A stretch of DNA of 21,200 nt from JAIOSM01 sp964565415. Lineage in GTDB: Bacteria > Desulfobacterota > Desulfobacteria > Desulfobacterales > Desulfobacteraceae. Positions 5,418 through 13,245 of the stretch are shown piece by piece. Made by a program: the position numbers and the translations under genes. The notes beneath the pieces were generated by a model. It was given only the letters and a program-made list of their open reading frames with translations, searched no databases and was not told where the DNA came from. The DNA lies in NCBI GenBank assembly GCA_964565415.1, contig CAZMEX010000065.1, forward strand, positions 1-21,200, written 5' to 3'. Position 1 is the stretch's first letter. Each line of letters starts with the position of its first letter.

Positions 5418-7625
5418 ATGAAAAATTTTAGACCCCTATTAAACTTTTTATTAATTTGTCTGATTTTGCCCCTTGCTTTCTCCCTTGCCAATGCATCTGA
5501 TCTGCGTAATAAAAGAGTGAAAGAAATCCAGTGGAATATCACTGCATTACAAGTCAGTTACGATGATAAAAAAGGGGTTTACATAGCTGAACATGATGTA
5601 ACAATAAAAGGTTCTGATACTGAACTTACAGCTGACTATCTTGAGTTTAATAATAAGACAACAGATGCCTATGCCAGAGGCAACGTTGTTTTAACATCAG
5701 GCAAGGATGTAGTTACATGTGACAGCTTGCAGATAAATCTTCAATCTGAAACAGGTACTATCCACAATGGAACACTTTTTATGCAGGAAAATAACTTCCA
5801 CATAAAGGGAGATAAAATTGAAAAATTTGAGGGAGATACCTATAGAGCTGACAGCGGGACAATCACATCATGTTCCGGTGATGTTCCTGACTGGAAAATT
5901 TCAGCTAAAGATATTAAAGTGACAATTGAGGGGTATGGTTTTGCAAAACATGCCACTGTCTGGGCAAAAAAAGTACCTGCTCTATATGTGCCATACCTTA
6001 TTTTCCCTGCAAAAAAAAGACGACAGACAGGCTTGATTGCACCACGATTTTCATCATCAAACAGAAAAGGCTTTGAATATGAACAACCCCTGTTTCTTGC
6101 CATATCTAAAAACCAGGATGCTACAATTTATCTGGATTATATGCAGAAACGTGGAGTTAAAACAGCGCTTGAATACAGATATGTACTTGACACTGAATCA
6201 AAAGGCATATTTTTTTCAGACTTTCTTTATGATACTGAAATTGATGATGGAACAAAAAAAACTTCAGATTTCAGTTTTAGTTCCACTCCCGAAAGAACAA
6301 ATAAAAGCAGATACTGGATAAGATCAAAACTTGACCAGAAACTTGGCTTGGGATTTTCATTAAAGCTTGATGTCGACCTTGTGAGTGATGCAGATTATCT
6401 GCATGAATTTAAAAATGGTTTTACCGGGTTTAAGAAAACCAATGAATACTTTGAAAAAACCTTTGGCAGGGGTCTTGACGACTTTGATGACACAACAAGG
6501 GAAAATAAACTTAACCTCAACAAAATCTGGGAAAATAAATCTTTTAATATAGATTTTCAATGGTTTGACAATGTGACAGCGCGCAGGAGTGATGGACAGG
6601 ATACTACTCTCCAGACCCTTCCATCAATCAGATACACATCCTCAAAACAGAAAATCGGCTCTTCGCCCTTCTATTATAATTTTGACTCAAGCCTTGACTA
6701 CTTTTTTCGAAAAGACACAACTGCCGCTCTTATCAATGGAGAACGGCTGGATATACATCCAACCTTTTCCATACCCTTCAGGCTGAAACAATATCTCCAT
6801 ATTGAGCCTTCAATTGGTATAAGAGAAACTGCCTGGTATGCCAATAAATTTCAGACTTCCACCCATGGGATCAACAAAGATGACAGGTTTACCCACAGGG
6901 AAATTTTTGATTTCCAGCTGGACCTTTCCACAAGAATTGTCAAGATTTTCAATACAAACCATGCCTTTGCTGACAAGATACAGCATGAGATTGTTCCTGA
7001 ACTTCAGTTTAATTATATCCCGGATATTGACCAGACAGATTTGCCATTGTTCGATTCCATGGATAGAATCGGAAAAGAGAATAGTCTCACATGGATTTTG
7101 ACCCAGAGTTTTACAACCAAAAGAACAATTGAAAACAATAGGAATGTATACTATGAATTTGCATGGCTGAAACTCTGGCAGACATATGATGTTAACAAAA
7201 AAAAAGATCATGATGATGAGCCTTTTTCTGACATCTCCTTTGAGGGTGAACTCTATTTTAATAACTATCTCTCTTTAAACTCCCAGTTTGACTACTCTCC
7301 CTATGCTCGCAATTTTACTTCCCATGAGACAGGTATTACCCTTTCAGACTTAAGAGGTGATTTTATACATGCTGAATACAGATATAAAAGAGAAGCGTTA
7401 AAATCCATAATAGGGAGTATAAAAGTAATAATCACTGATGGCTTAAGCGCCTATTTATCACATGAGCAAGACCTGTTTAATAATAAAAGGGTGGAATCCA
7501 GGATCGGATTGGAACTTGAGCGATCATGCTGGTCACTATTAACCTCCTTTTCTGACTCACCCGATGATAAATCCATCTCTTTTCTAATAAAGCTACACGG
7601 TATCGGAGCATTTGGAACAAAATGA
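5418..7625 (+). CDS. lptD: LptD, LPS-assembly outer-membrane protein
   Basis: A 735-residue precursor with a hydrophobic signal peptide ending near ANA-SD (residues 25-27). An OstA/LptA-like periplasmic domain follows (about 45-150, with LTADYLEFNN and ARGNVVL). Next is the family hallmark near residues 195-225, ending the soluble part: PYLIFPAKKRRQTGLIAPRF, then RKGFEYEQP. From there to the end is a beta-strand-rich region expected to form the LptD barrel. With LptE, LptD inserts lipopolysaccharide into the outer leaflet. Only a few cysteines are present, so the disulfide pattern of the E. coli protein may not be conserved. The start ATG has a poor Shine-Dalgarno but gives a good signal peptide. 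Its last four bases overlap the next gene's start (ATGA), so translation is coupled. It is the first gene of an eight-gene run. Confidence 0.95.
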   Translation: MKNFRPLLNFLLICLILPLAFSLANASDLRNKRVKEIQWNITALQVSYDDKKGVYIAEHDVTIKGSDTELTADYLEFNNKTTDAYARGNVVLTSGKDVVTCDSLQINLQSETGTIHNGTLFMQENNFHIKGDKIEKFEGDTYRADSGTITSCSGDVPDWKISAKDIKVTIEGYGFAKHATVWAKKVPALYVPYLIFPAKKRRQTGLIAPRFSSSNRKGFEYEQPLFLAISKNQDATIYLDYMQKRGVKTALEYRYVLDTESKGIFFSDFLYDTEIDDGTKKTSDFSFSSTPERTNKSRYWIRSKLDQKLGLGFSLKLDVDLVSDADYLHEFKNGFTGFKKTNEYFEKTFGRGLDDFDDTTRENKLNLNKIWENKSFNIDFQWFDNVTARRSDGQDTTLQTLPSIRYTSSKQKIGSSPFYYNFDSSLDYFFRKDTTAALINGERLDIHPTFSIPFRLKQYLHIEPSIGIRETAWYANKFQTSTHGINKDDRFTHREIFDFQLDLSTRIVKIFNTNHAFADKIQHEIVPELQFNYIPDIDQTDLPLFDSMDRIGKENSLTWILTQSFTTKRTIENNRNVYYEFAWLKLWQTYDVNKKKDHDDEPFSDISFEGELYFNNYLSLNSQFDYSPYARNFTSHETGITLSDLRGDFIHAEYRYKREALKSIIGSIKVIITDGLSAYLSHEQDLFNNKRVESRIGLELERSCWSLLTSFSDSPDDKSISFLIKLHGIGAFGTK

Positions 7626-8143
7626 ATATGGAACAACAGTGGTTTGTCCTGCTTACAAGGTGTAATTTTGAAAATGTTGTTTGTGAAAGAATTTATCAAA
7701 AAAATTTTGAAATCTTCCTGCCCCAGATAAAAACTAAATCCCGACAGAAAAAAAAAATAATGGTTAACAAGCCACTTTTCCCGGGATATCTTTTTGTTAA
7801 ATCATCCTATAACCCTCAAGCCCATTTGGATATCCTGAAAACACCAGGAGCTGTCCGGCTGCTCGGGAACAAAGACAACCCGGTCCCGGTTCCGGAAGTC
7901 CAGATCGAATCATTGAAGATATTGACAAAATCCGATGCTGATATTGTTGTTGGTGACTCAATAAAATTAAAAAAGGGAACTCATGTGATGATAATAAATG
8001 GTCCCATGCTAGGTCTTAGGGGAATATTTATTAAATATAAAGGCAAGAACAGGGTTGTGATTGATATTGATTCATTAAACCAATTCGCCGGCATTGAAGT
8101 TAAGAAAGAAAACATTGAAAAAGTACCGGACATTATGTTATAA
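7622..8143 (+). CDS. specialised NusG paralog (RfaH/LoaP-like)
   Basis: A 173-residue protein with an N-terminal NGN domain (about 6-105; QWFVLLTRCNFE at the start and PLFPGYLFVK near 51-60) and a C-terminal KOW-type domain (about 118-173; GPMLGLRGIFIKYKGKNRVVIDI). This is the NusG fold, which binds the RNA polymerase clamp and alters pausing and termination. Core nusG normally sits beside secE and rplK, which are absent here. The sequence is also divergent in the way of RfaH, LoaP or UpxY, which antiterminate surface-polysaccharide operons. It overlaps the lptD stop by four bases, so its job may concern LPS or envelope transcripts, including its own operon. The target is unknown. A second Met at residue 3 is an alternative start. 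Confidence 0.88.
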   Translation: MNMEQQWFVLLTRCNFENVVCERIYQKNFEIFLPQIKTKSRQKKKIMVNKPLFPGYLFVKSSYNPQAHLDILKTPGAVRLLGNKDNPVPVPEVQIESLKILTKSDADIVVGDSIKLKKGTHVMIINGPMLGLRGIFIKYKGKNRVVIDIDSLNQFAGIEVKKENIEKVPDIML

Positions 8144-8218
8144 CTCACTTGACTTATTATCAAATTTTGATTAAGTACATCATTATTAAATACACCCATA
8201 ATAAAATAAAGAGGGATT

Positions 8219-8494
8219 ATGAATAAACTTGAATTAATTTCTGCCCTGAAAGAGAAAACCATGCTTTCCAAGGCAGAAGCAAATGAAGTTGTTAATATTT
8301 TTTTTAATTCATTAAAAGAATCTTTTATTAAAGGTGAAAGAGTTGAAATACGAGGGTTGTGCAGCTTTTTTGTTAAAGAGTATAAGGGATATACCGGCAG
8401 AAATCCCAAAACTGGTGAAAAGGTTAATATTGCTAAAAAAAAGTTGCCCTTTTTTAAATGTGGTAAAGAGCTGAAGGACCGTGTGGATTATTAG
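8219..8494 (+). CDS. HU/IHF-family DNA-bending protein
   Basis: A 91-residue member of the bacterial histone-like family, full length for it. The N-terminal helical half (MNKLELISALKEKT) is followed by VEIRGLCSFFVKEY, the beta-arm with GRNPKTGE near 61-68, and PFFKCGKELKDRV at the end. HU and IHF bend DNA to shape the nucleoid and help recombination and transcription. The arm sequence and a related arrangement in other bacteria make an IHF-beta-like role plausible, but HU and IHF cannot be separated reliably by eye. The usual GFGSF turn is GLCSF here, introducing a cysteine. GAGGG precedes the ATG at short spacing. A 75-base gap separates it from the NusG paralog, so it may have a promoter of its own, but I find no good one. 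Confidence 0.92.
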   Translation: MNKLELISALKEKTMLSKAEANEVVNIFFNSLKESFIKGERVEIRGLCSFFVKEYKGYTGRNPKTGEKVNIAKKKLPFFKCGKELKDRVDY

Positions 8495-8497
8495 ATA

Positions 8498-9481
8498 ATG
8501 GGTGTTGGACAAAACAAATCAATTCAAGGCATATCTTCCTCCCACAATGTTCTGCCTGAATTAGAGAATATAATAAAAAAAAATGAAATCCCCAATGCTT
8601 TACTATTTACAGGTGGCAATGTTGCTTTTCTTACAAAAACAGCAAATTGTTTTGCAAAAGCTGTAAATTGTTTAAATCCTCTCAACAAAACCTTTTTTAA
8701 GATACCATGTAATGAATGCAGATCCTGTAAAAAGATAACAGCTGACCTGCACCCTGATATCTTAAAGGTGATTCCAGATAATGCAAAAATAAAAGTAGCT
8801 GCCATACGAGATCTTTATCACATGATCATTTCAAAACCCAATGAGGCAAAAACAAGGGCAGTTATTATCAATAATGCTGATTCAATGAATGACCAGGCTC
8901 AAAATGCTTTTTTAAAAATGCTTGAAGAGCCTCCTTCCAACACCTTTTTTATTTTAATTGCCGACAATATAAATTCACTTCTTGCAACCATTGTCTCAAG
9001 GTGTCGGAGCATCTGGTTTAAACCAGAACAAACCAAAAAAAATAAGGGTGGTCTTAACAATAAAAGTGATGATGTTAATAGCGTTGATGACATTGATATT
9101 GACTGGGCTGAAAAAAGAGAATGGCTCTTAAAAGAGGTTTCAGATATTATATCAAATAATAAAAACAGTAGTTTTAATAGACTTAAACCCTTATTGCTTG
9201 CAGAAAAACTCAGTAACGAGCCGGATTTTTTAAAAGACTACCTTGCAATTATACGAACATTTTTACGAGACCTTGCAGTAATAAGATATAGTCCTGATAA
9301 AATAATAAATCATGAATATATAAAGCCCCTGATATCAATCTCAAAAATGATCCCCATTAAAAAAAATATACTCTTTTTTAAAGAGCTGTACAGAGCTGAA
9401 AGAAAAAATCAGGCAAGCCCTTCATCCACAAGACTTAACCTTGAAACGCTTTTTTTAAAACTATCCTTCAAAGAGATATAA
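8498..9481 (+). CDS. holB: DNA polymerase III delta prime subunit
   Basis: A 327-residue clamp-loader AAA+ protein. The Walker A region (GGNVAFLTKT, about 39-48) is degenerate, as allowed in delta prime, which need not hydrolyse ATP. Zinc-binding cysteines are Cys58, 71, 74 and 77. KTRAVIINNADSMN and QNAFLKMLEEPP cover the Walker B and delta-prime box, and SRCRSIWF carries the SRC motif used to stimulate ATP hydrolysis by a neighbouring subunit. A charged linker near 190 precedes the helical collar domain. The protein loads the beta sliding clamp at replication forks. It starts three bases after the HU/IHF stop and ends three bases before ricT. The holB-ricT-metG order is common in bacteria; the thymidylate kinase gene often found before holB is not here. 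Confidence 0.93.
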   Translation: MGVGQNKSIQGISSSHNVLPELENIIKKNEIPNALLFTGGNVAFLTKTANCFAKAVNCLNPLNKTFFKIPCNECRSCKKITADLHPDILKVIPDNAKIKVAAIRDLYHMIISKPNEAKTRAVIINNADSMNDQAQNAFLKMLEEPPSNTFFILIADNINSLLATIVSRCRSIWFKPEQTKKNKGGLNNKSDDVNSVDDIDIDWAEKREWLLKEVSDIISNNKNSSFNRLKPLLLAEKLSNEPDFLKDYLAIIRTFLRDLAVIRYSPDKIINHEYIKPLISISKMIPIKKNILFFKELYRAERKNQASPSSTRLNLETLFLKLSFKEI

Positions 9482-9484
9482 CCC

Positions 9485-10291
9485 ATGACAAAAGTTACAG
9501 GAATAAAATTTAAGACTGGAGGAAAAATTTATGACTTTGAAAGTTTTGCCCTGGTCTTGAATGCTGGTGACAAAGTAATAGTTGAAACAGAACAGGGACA
9601 AGGATTTGGCATAGTTGAAATTCCACCAAAAGAACTTATTGAAACCAATAACAAAAAAGTATTAAAACAAATTTTAAGGGTTGCAACTTATAAGGATCTG
9701 GAAAAAAGAGAAGATAATATTCAACTTGAAAAAAGAGCCTTTGATTTTTGTGAAAAATGTATTGCTGACCTGGGCCTTGTAATGAATCTTTTTAGTGTTG
9801 AAGGCACATTTGACAGAAATAAATTAATATTTTTCTATACTGCTGACGGGAGAGTAGATTTTAGAGAGCTTGTTAAACTGCTGGTTAAAGAGTACAATAT
9901 CCGCATTGAAATGCGTCAGGTTGGTATCAGGAATCTTGCCAAACACTGCGGCGGTGTAGGAAAATGCGGCAGGGAACTTTGTTGTTCTTCTTTTATAAAT
10001 AATTTTGCACCGGTCTCAATTAAAATGGCAAAGACTCAAGGATTGTCTTTAAACCCTGCCAAAATTTCAGGGGTTTGCGGACGTTTAATGTGCTGCCTTA
10101 CTTTTGAGGATGATGTTTATAAAAAAATCAAAGCCATGCTGCCAAAAATAGGATCAAGAGTAGAAACAGCTGCTGGAAAAGGCAAAGTTATCAGACAGAA
10201 TGTACTTAAAGAGAAACTAACAATCCGCCTGGAAGATAATCAGGAGATTGAAAAACACAATTCAGATATTATTCAAAATGACAAAAGATAA
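9485..10291 (+). CDS. ricT: RicT/YaaT (PSP1-domain) protein
   Basis: A 268-residue PSP1 protein. The N-terminal part contains GDKVIVETEQGQGFGIV, and the middle carries VDFRELVKLLVKEYNIRIEMRQ. Two cysteine clusters follow, Cys155, 161, 166-167 and Cys198, 203-204, in CGGVGKCGRELCC and SGVCGRLMCC. In Bacillus, RicT (YaaT) works with RicA and RicF in a complex that carries Fe-S clusters and affects RNase Y-dependent RNA processing. In other bacteria the role is poorly known. Conserved cysteines here fit cluster binding. The position between holB and metG is the usual neighbourhood. The 3' end overlaps metG by 14 bases. Confidence 0.92.
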   Translation: MTKVTGIKFKTGGKIYDFESFALVLNAGDKVIVETEQGQGFGIVEIPPKELIETNNKKVLKQILRVATYKDLEKREDNIQLEKRAFDFCEKCIADLGLVMNLFSVEGTFDRNKLIFFYTADGRVDFRELVKLLVKEYNIRIEMRQVGIRNLAKHCGGVGKCGRELCCSSFINNFAPVSIKMAKTQGLSLNPAKISGVCGRLMCCLTFEDDVYKKIKAMLPKIGSRVETAAGKGKVIRQNVLKEKLTIRLEDNQEIEKHNSDIIQNDKR

Positions 10292-11840
10292 AAAATATTT
10301 TACCACGCCTATTTATTATGTAAATGCCCAGCCTCACCTTGGACATGCATACACCTCAATTATTGCTGACATTGCCACACGATTTAACAAAATGTGCGGT
10401 CTTGAAACATATTTTCTTACAGGAACAGATGAACATGGAGATAAAATTGTTCAGGCTGCTGAAAAACAGAACACTACACCAAAGGAGTACGTAGATAAGA
10501 TAAGTTCTCTTTTTAAAAATCTGCTGCCTGTACTGAATATCAGCAATAATGATTTTATCCGCACAACAGACGATCGGCATATTAAGGTTGTAGAACAAAT
10601 TCTTTCAAAAATACATGGAGCAGGAGATATATATTTCAGCAGCTATGAAGGGCTTTATTGTGTCGGATGTGAAAGATTTTATCAAAAAAGGGAGCTTGTG
10701 GATGGAAAATGCCCTGACCACAACACTGAACCCAAAAAAGTAAAAGAATCCAACTACTTTTTCTCCATGGGTAAATATCAAACATGGCTCATCAACCATA
10801 TAAAAAAGAACCCTGATTTCATAAGACCAGAACAATATAAAAATGAGATCCTCTCCTTTTTAAAGGAACCCCTGGAGGACCTTTGCATCTCAAGACCCAA
10901 ATCACGCCTTACCTGGGGCATTACCCTGCCATTTGACAAAGAGTATGTCACATATGTCTGGTTTGATGCATTGGTGAATTATATGTCTGCACTTCAATAT
11001 CCTGATGGAGAACTTTTCAATAAATTCTGGAACAGTACAGAGCATTTTGTAGCAAAAGATATAATAAAACCCCATGGAATCTACTGGCCTTGCATGCTGA
11101 AAGCTGCTGGTATCGATATTTATCAACATTTGAATGTTCATGGCTTCTGGAATGTTGGGGGCAATAAAATGTCCAAAACCATTGGCAATGTCACTGACCC
11201 TTACCAGATTATTGAAACTTACGGACTCGACCAATTTAGATATTTCCTTGCACGGGAGATGACATTTGGGCTCGATGCAAACTTTACTGAAGAAAACCTG
11301 ATTGCAAGAATCAACTCTGACCTTGCAAATGATTTGGGAAACCTTCTTTCACGGGTACTTGCAATGATTCAAAGATATTTTGATGGAATAGTCCCTGCCC
11401 CTGATAACAAGATTGAAAAACTAGATAATATATCTTTAAAAGATAATGCAGATAAATGCCTAGATACTTTTAAAGAAAAAATGGAAAATATTGAATTTCA
11501 TAAAGGGACCGCGGCTATTTGGGAATTTATAAGCACCATGAATAAATATATTGATACAAACGCACCCTGGACCCTTGCAAAAGATGAAGCATTAAAACCA
11601 AAACTCGAAACTGTCCTGTATAATCTTACTGAGGGGCTGAGAGTCGTGTCCTCACTAATTTATCCCATTATGCCCGACACATGCATAAAAATGCAAAAAG
11701 CACTGGGATACGAAACCAGACAAGGCAATACCATACCTTTAATTGATCAAGTATGTACCTGGGGACAGACTAAAAGCGGTATAAAATTGGAAAAACCTGA
11801 AATGCTGTTTCCCAGAATTGACACCAACAATTGCAAATAA
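10278..11840 (+). CDS. metG: methionyl-tRNA synthetase
   Basis: A 520-residue class I aminoacyl-tRNA synthetase that charges tRNA-Met. Seen: FTTPIYYVNAQPHLGHAYT at the start, with HLGH (20-23) as the HIGH motif; a single zinc knob near 128-150 (CVGC, then CPDH); WFDALVNY; and NKMSKTIGN near 296-304 as KMSKS. The anticodon-binding helical domain ends the chain. The C-terminal tRNA-binding (EMAPII-like) domain found in longer MetRS is absent, as in many bacteria. I chose the ATG at 10278 because MTKDKKYFTTPIYYVN matches the normal family start. A longer frame from a TTG at 10248 has AGGAG only one base upstream and adds an atypical N-terminus. No clear Shine-Dalgarno precedes 10278, so it is probably coupled to ricT. 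Confidence 0.97.
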   Translation: MTKDKKYFTTPIYYVNAQPHLGHAYTSIIADIATRFNKMCGLETYFLTGTDEHGDKIVQAAEKQNTTPKEYVDKISSLFKNLLPVLNISNNDFIRTTDDRHIKVVEQILSKIHGAGDIYFSSYEGLYCVGCERFYQKRELVDGKCPDHNTEPKKVKESNYFFSMGKYQTWLINHIKKNPDFIRPEQYKNEILSFLKEPLEDLCISRPKSRLTWGITLPFDKEYVTYVWFDALVNYMSALQYPDGELFNKFWNSTEHFVAKDIIKPHGIYWPCMLKAAGIDIYQHLNVHGFWNVGGNKMSKTIGNVTDPYQIIETYGLDQFRYFLAREMTFGLDANFTEENLIARINSDLANDLGNLLSRVLAMIQRYFDGIVPAPDNKIEKLDNISLKDNADKCLDTFKEKMENIEFHKGTAAIWEFISTMNKYIDTNAPWTLAKDEALKPKLETVLYNLTEGLRVVSSLIYPIMPDTCIKMQKALGYETRQGNTIPLIDQVCTWGQTKSGIKLEKPEMLFPRIDTNNCK

Positions 11841-11859
11841 TATAGCTTAAAACTCCATT

Positions 11860-13239
11860 TTGAAGAATTACTCCAGACAATACACATGGCGCCTGCTTAA
11901 AGAACAGACAATAACCCGGACAAATAAAAAACGAAAAAAAAAACTTAAAAAATTTACCAGATTATCTATATATACCATATCAATTGCTGTGATTATCCTG
12001 CTTGGAGTCATATTTTTCAACTTTTTATCCACCCTTGTATTTCCAGATAAACAGGTTGAAGCTTCATCAAAAAAGACAACAAACCTAAACAAAAAAACAA
12101 TAACAGTACCAAAACAGTTTTCAACCAATGAAGTAAGACAATTGCTGAAAAACCAGAAATTTCTCAATTCAGAAAAGAAAACTTTTACTGTAATGCTTAA
12201 AAATCAGACCTGCACAATAACCACCTCTCTTAATATTGGGCTGCAAAAACTACTTAATAAAAAACTTGACCGACTTAAAAAACTTGACCGTGGAAAACCA
12301 GAACGCATTGCAATGGTTGCAATGGATCCTGTCTCAGGAAAAGTACTTGCCCTGACAGGCTTTGATCTTATAAAACCTGACAGGAACCCCTGTTTTGCAA
12401 GTGATTTTCCTGCTGCAAGCATATTTAAAATCATCACTGCATCTGCTGCTGTTGAAGAGCTTGGATTTACACCTGATACAAAGCTTTATTTCAATGGAAG
12501 CAAATATACTTTGTATAAAAGCCAGCTTAAAGAGACTAAAACTAAATATACAACAACAATATCTTTTGAAAACGCTTTTGCAGAATCTGTAAACCCGGTT
12601 TTTGGGAAAATAGGAAGAAACAGACTTAAAAATAAAATCTTGGAAAAATACGCAAACAAATTTGAATTTAACAAACAGATTGATTCTGAGCTTGCATTTG
12701 GTTCAAGCAATATAGAGGTTACAGAAAACCCCTATGCATGGGCAGAAATAGGGTGTGGATTCAACCATTCAACAACAATATCACCACTCTTTGGTGCAAT
12801 GATTTCAAGCACGATTGCCAATGCCGGTAAACTGGTGATACCATCAATTGTGGAAAAAATAGTAGACTCACAAAATAAGATAATCTATGATAGTAAAGAT
12901 GAGATATACAGTTGGGTTGTCAGTGAAAAAACTGCAGCAATAGTACAAACTCTCATGGAAAAAACCATAGAAAGCGGGACTGCCAGGAAAAATTTCCGAG
13001 GGTACAAGCAGGACAAGATACTTTCAAAGCTTGTAATTGGCGGCAAAACAGGCTCTATATATAATAGAGAACATACTATCAAGTATGATTGGTTTACAGG
13101 ATTTGTAAAACAAAAAGATGTAACAGTGGAAAATAATGAAGTAGTAGTCTCCATTGTTGTTGGACATGGAGACTATATCGGTACAAGAGCCGGCGAATAT
13201 GGCAAAATGATAATCAAGGAATATTATAAAAATATTTGA
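11860..13239 (+). CDS. membrane-anchored penicillin-binding transpeptidase
   Basis: A 459-residue protein. A short, very basic cytoplasmic tail (residues 1-33) is followed by one membrane span (about 35-60) and a periplasmic transpeptidase domain. Catalytic motifs are present in order: SIFK (187-190, SxxK), SVN (243-245, SxN) and KTG (396-398). MDPVSGKVLALTG near 155-167 is typical of the fold. There is no glycosyltransferase domain and no long N-terminal pedestal, so it is a compact class B-like or transpeptidase-only enzyme that would crosslink peptidoglycan, and it is smaller than FtsI or PBP2. The only plausible start is TTG at 11860: an in-frame stop lies just upstream and no ATG occurs before residue 112. 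No Shine-Dalgarno is seen. It lies 19 bases after metG and six before the GlmS-like gene, linking crosslinking with amino-sugar chemistry. The substrate was not determined. Confidence 0.85.
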   Translation: MKNYSRQYTWRLLKEQTITRTNKKRKKKLKKFTRLSIYTISIAVIILLGVIFFNFLSTLVFPDKQVEASSKKTTNLNKKTITVPKQFSTNEVRQLLKNQKFLNSEKKTFTVMLKNQTCTITTSLNIGLQKLLNKKLDRLKKLDRGKPERIAMVAMDPVSGKVLALTGFDLIKPDRNPCFASDFPAASIFKIITASAAVEELGFTPDTKLYFNGSKYTLYKSQLKETKTKYTTTISFENAFAESVNPVFGKIGRNRLKNKILEKYANKFEFNKQIDSELAFGSSNIEVTENPYAWAEIGCGFNHSTTISPLFGAMISSTIANAGKLVIPSIVEKIVDSQNKIIYDSKDEIYSWVVSEKTAAIVQTLMEKTIESGTARKNFRGYKQDKILSKLVIGGKTGSIYNREHTIKYDWFTGFVKQKDVTVENNEVVVSIVVGHGDYIGTRAGEYGKMIIKEYYKNI

Positions 13240-13245
13240 GGTGAT

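Noticed and set aside
7622..8143. Core transcription factor NusG
   Set aside because: There are no secE or ribosomal protein neighbours, the sequence is divergent, and it is coupled to lptD.
8612..8645. Loss of Walker A in the clamp-loader protein as a defect
   Set aside because: Delta prime subunits commonly lack a working ATP site, and the SRC motif is intact, so this is normal.
10248..10277. Upstream TTG start for metG
   Set aside because: The AGGAG is only one base from the TTG, and the extension is not part of the usual MetRS N-terminus.
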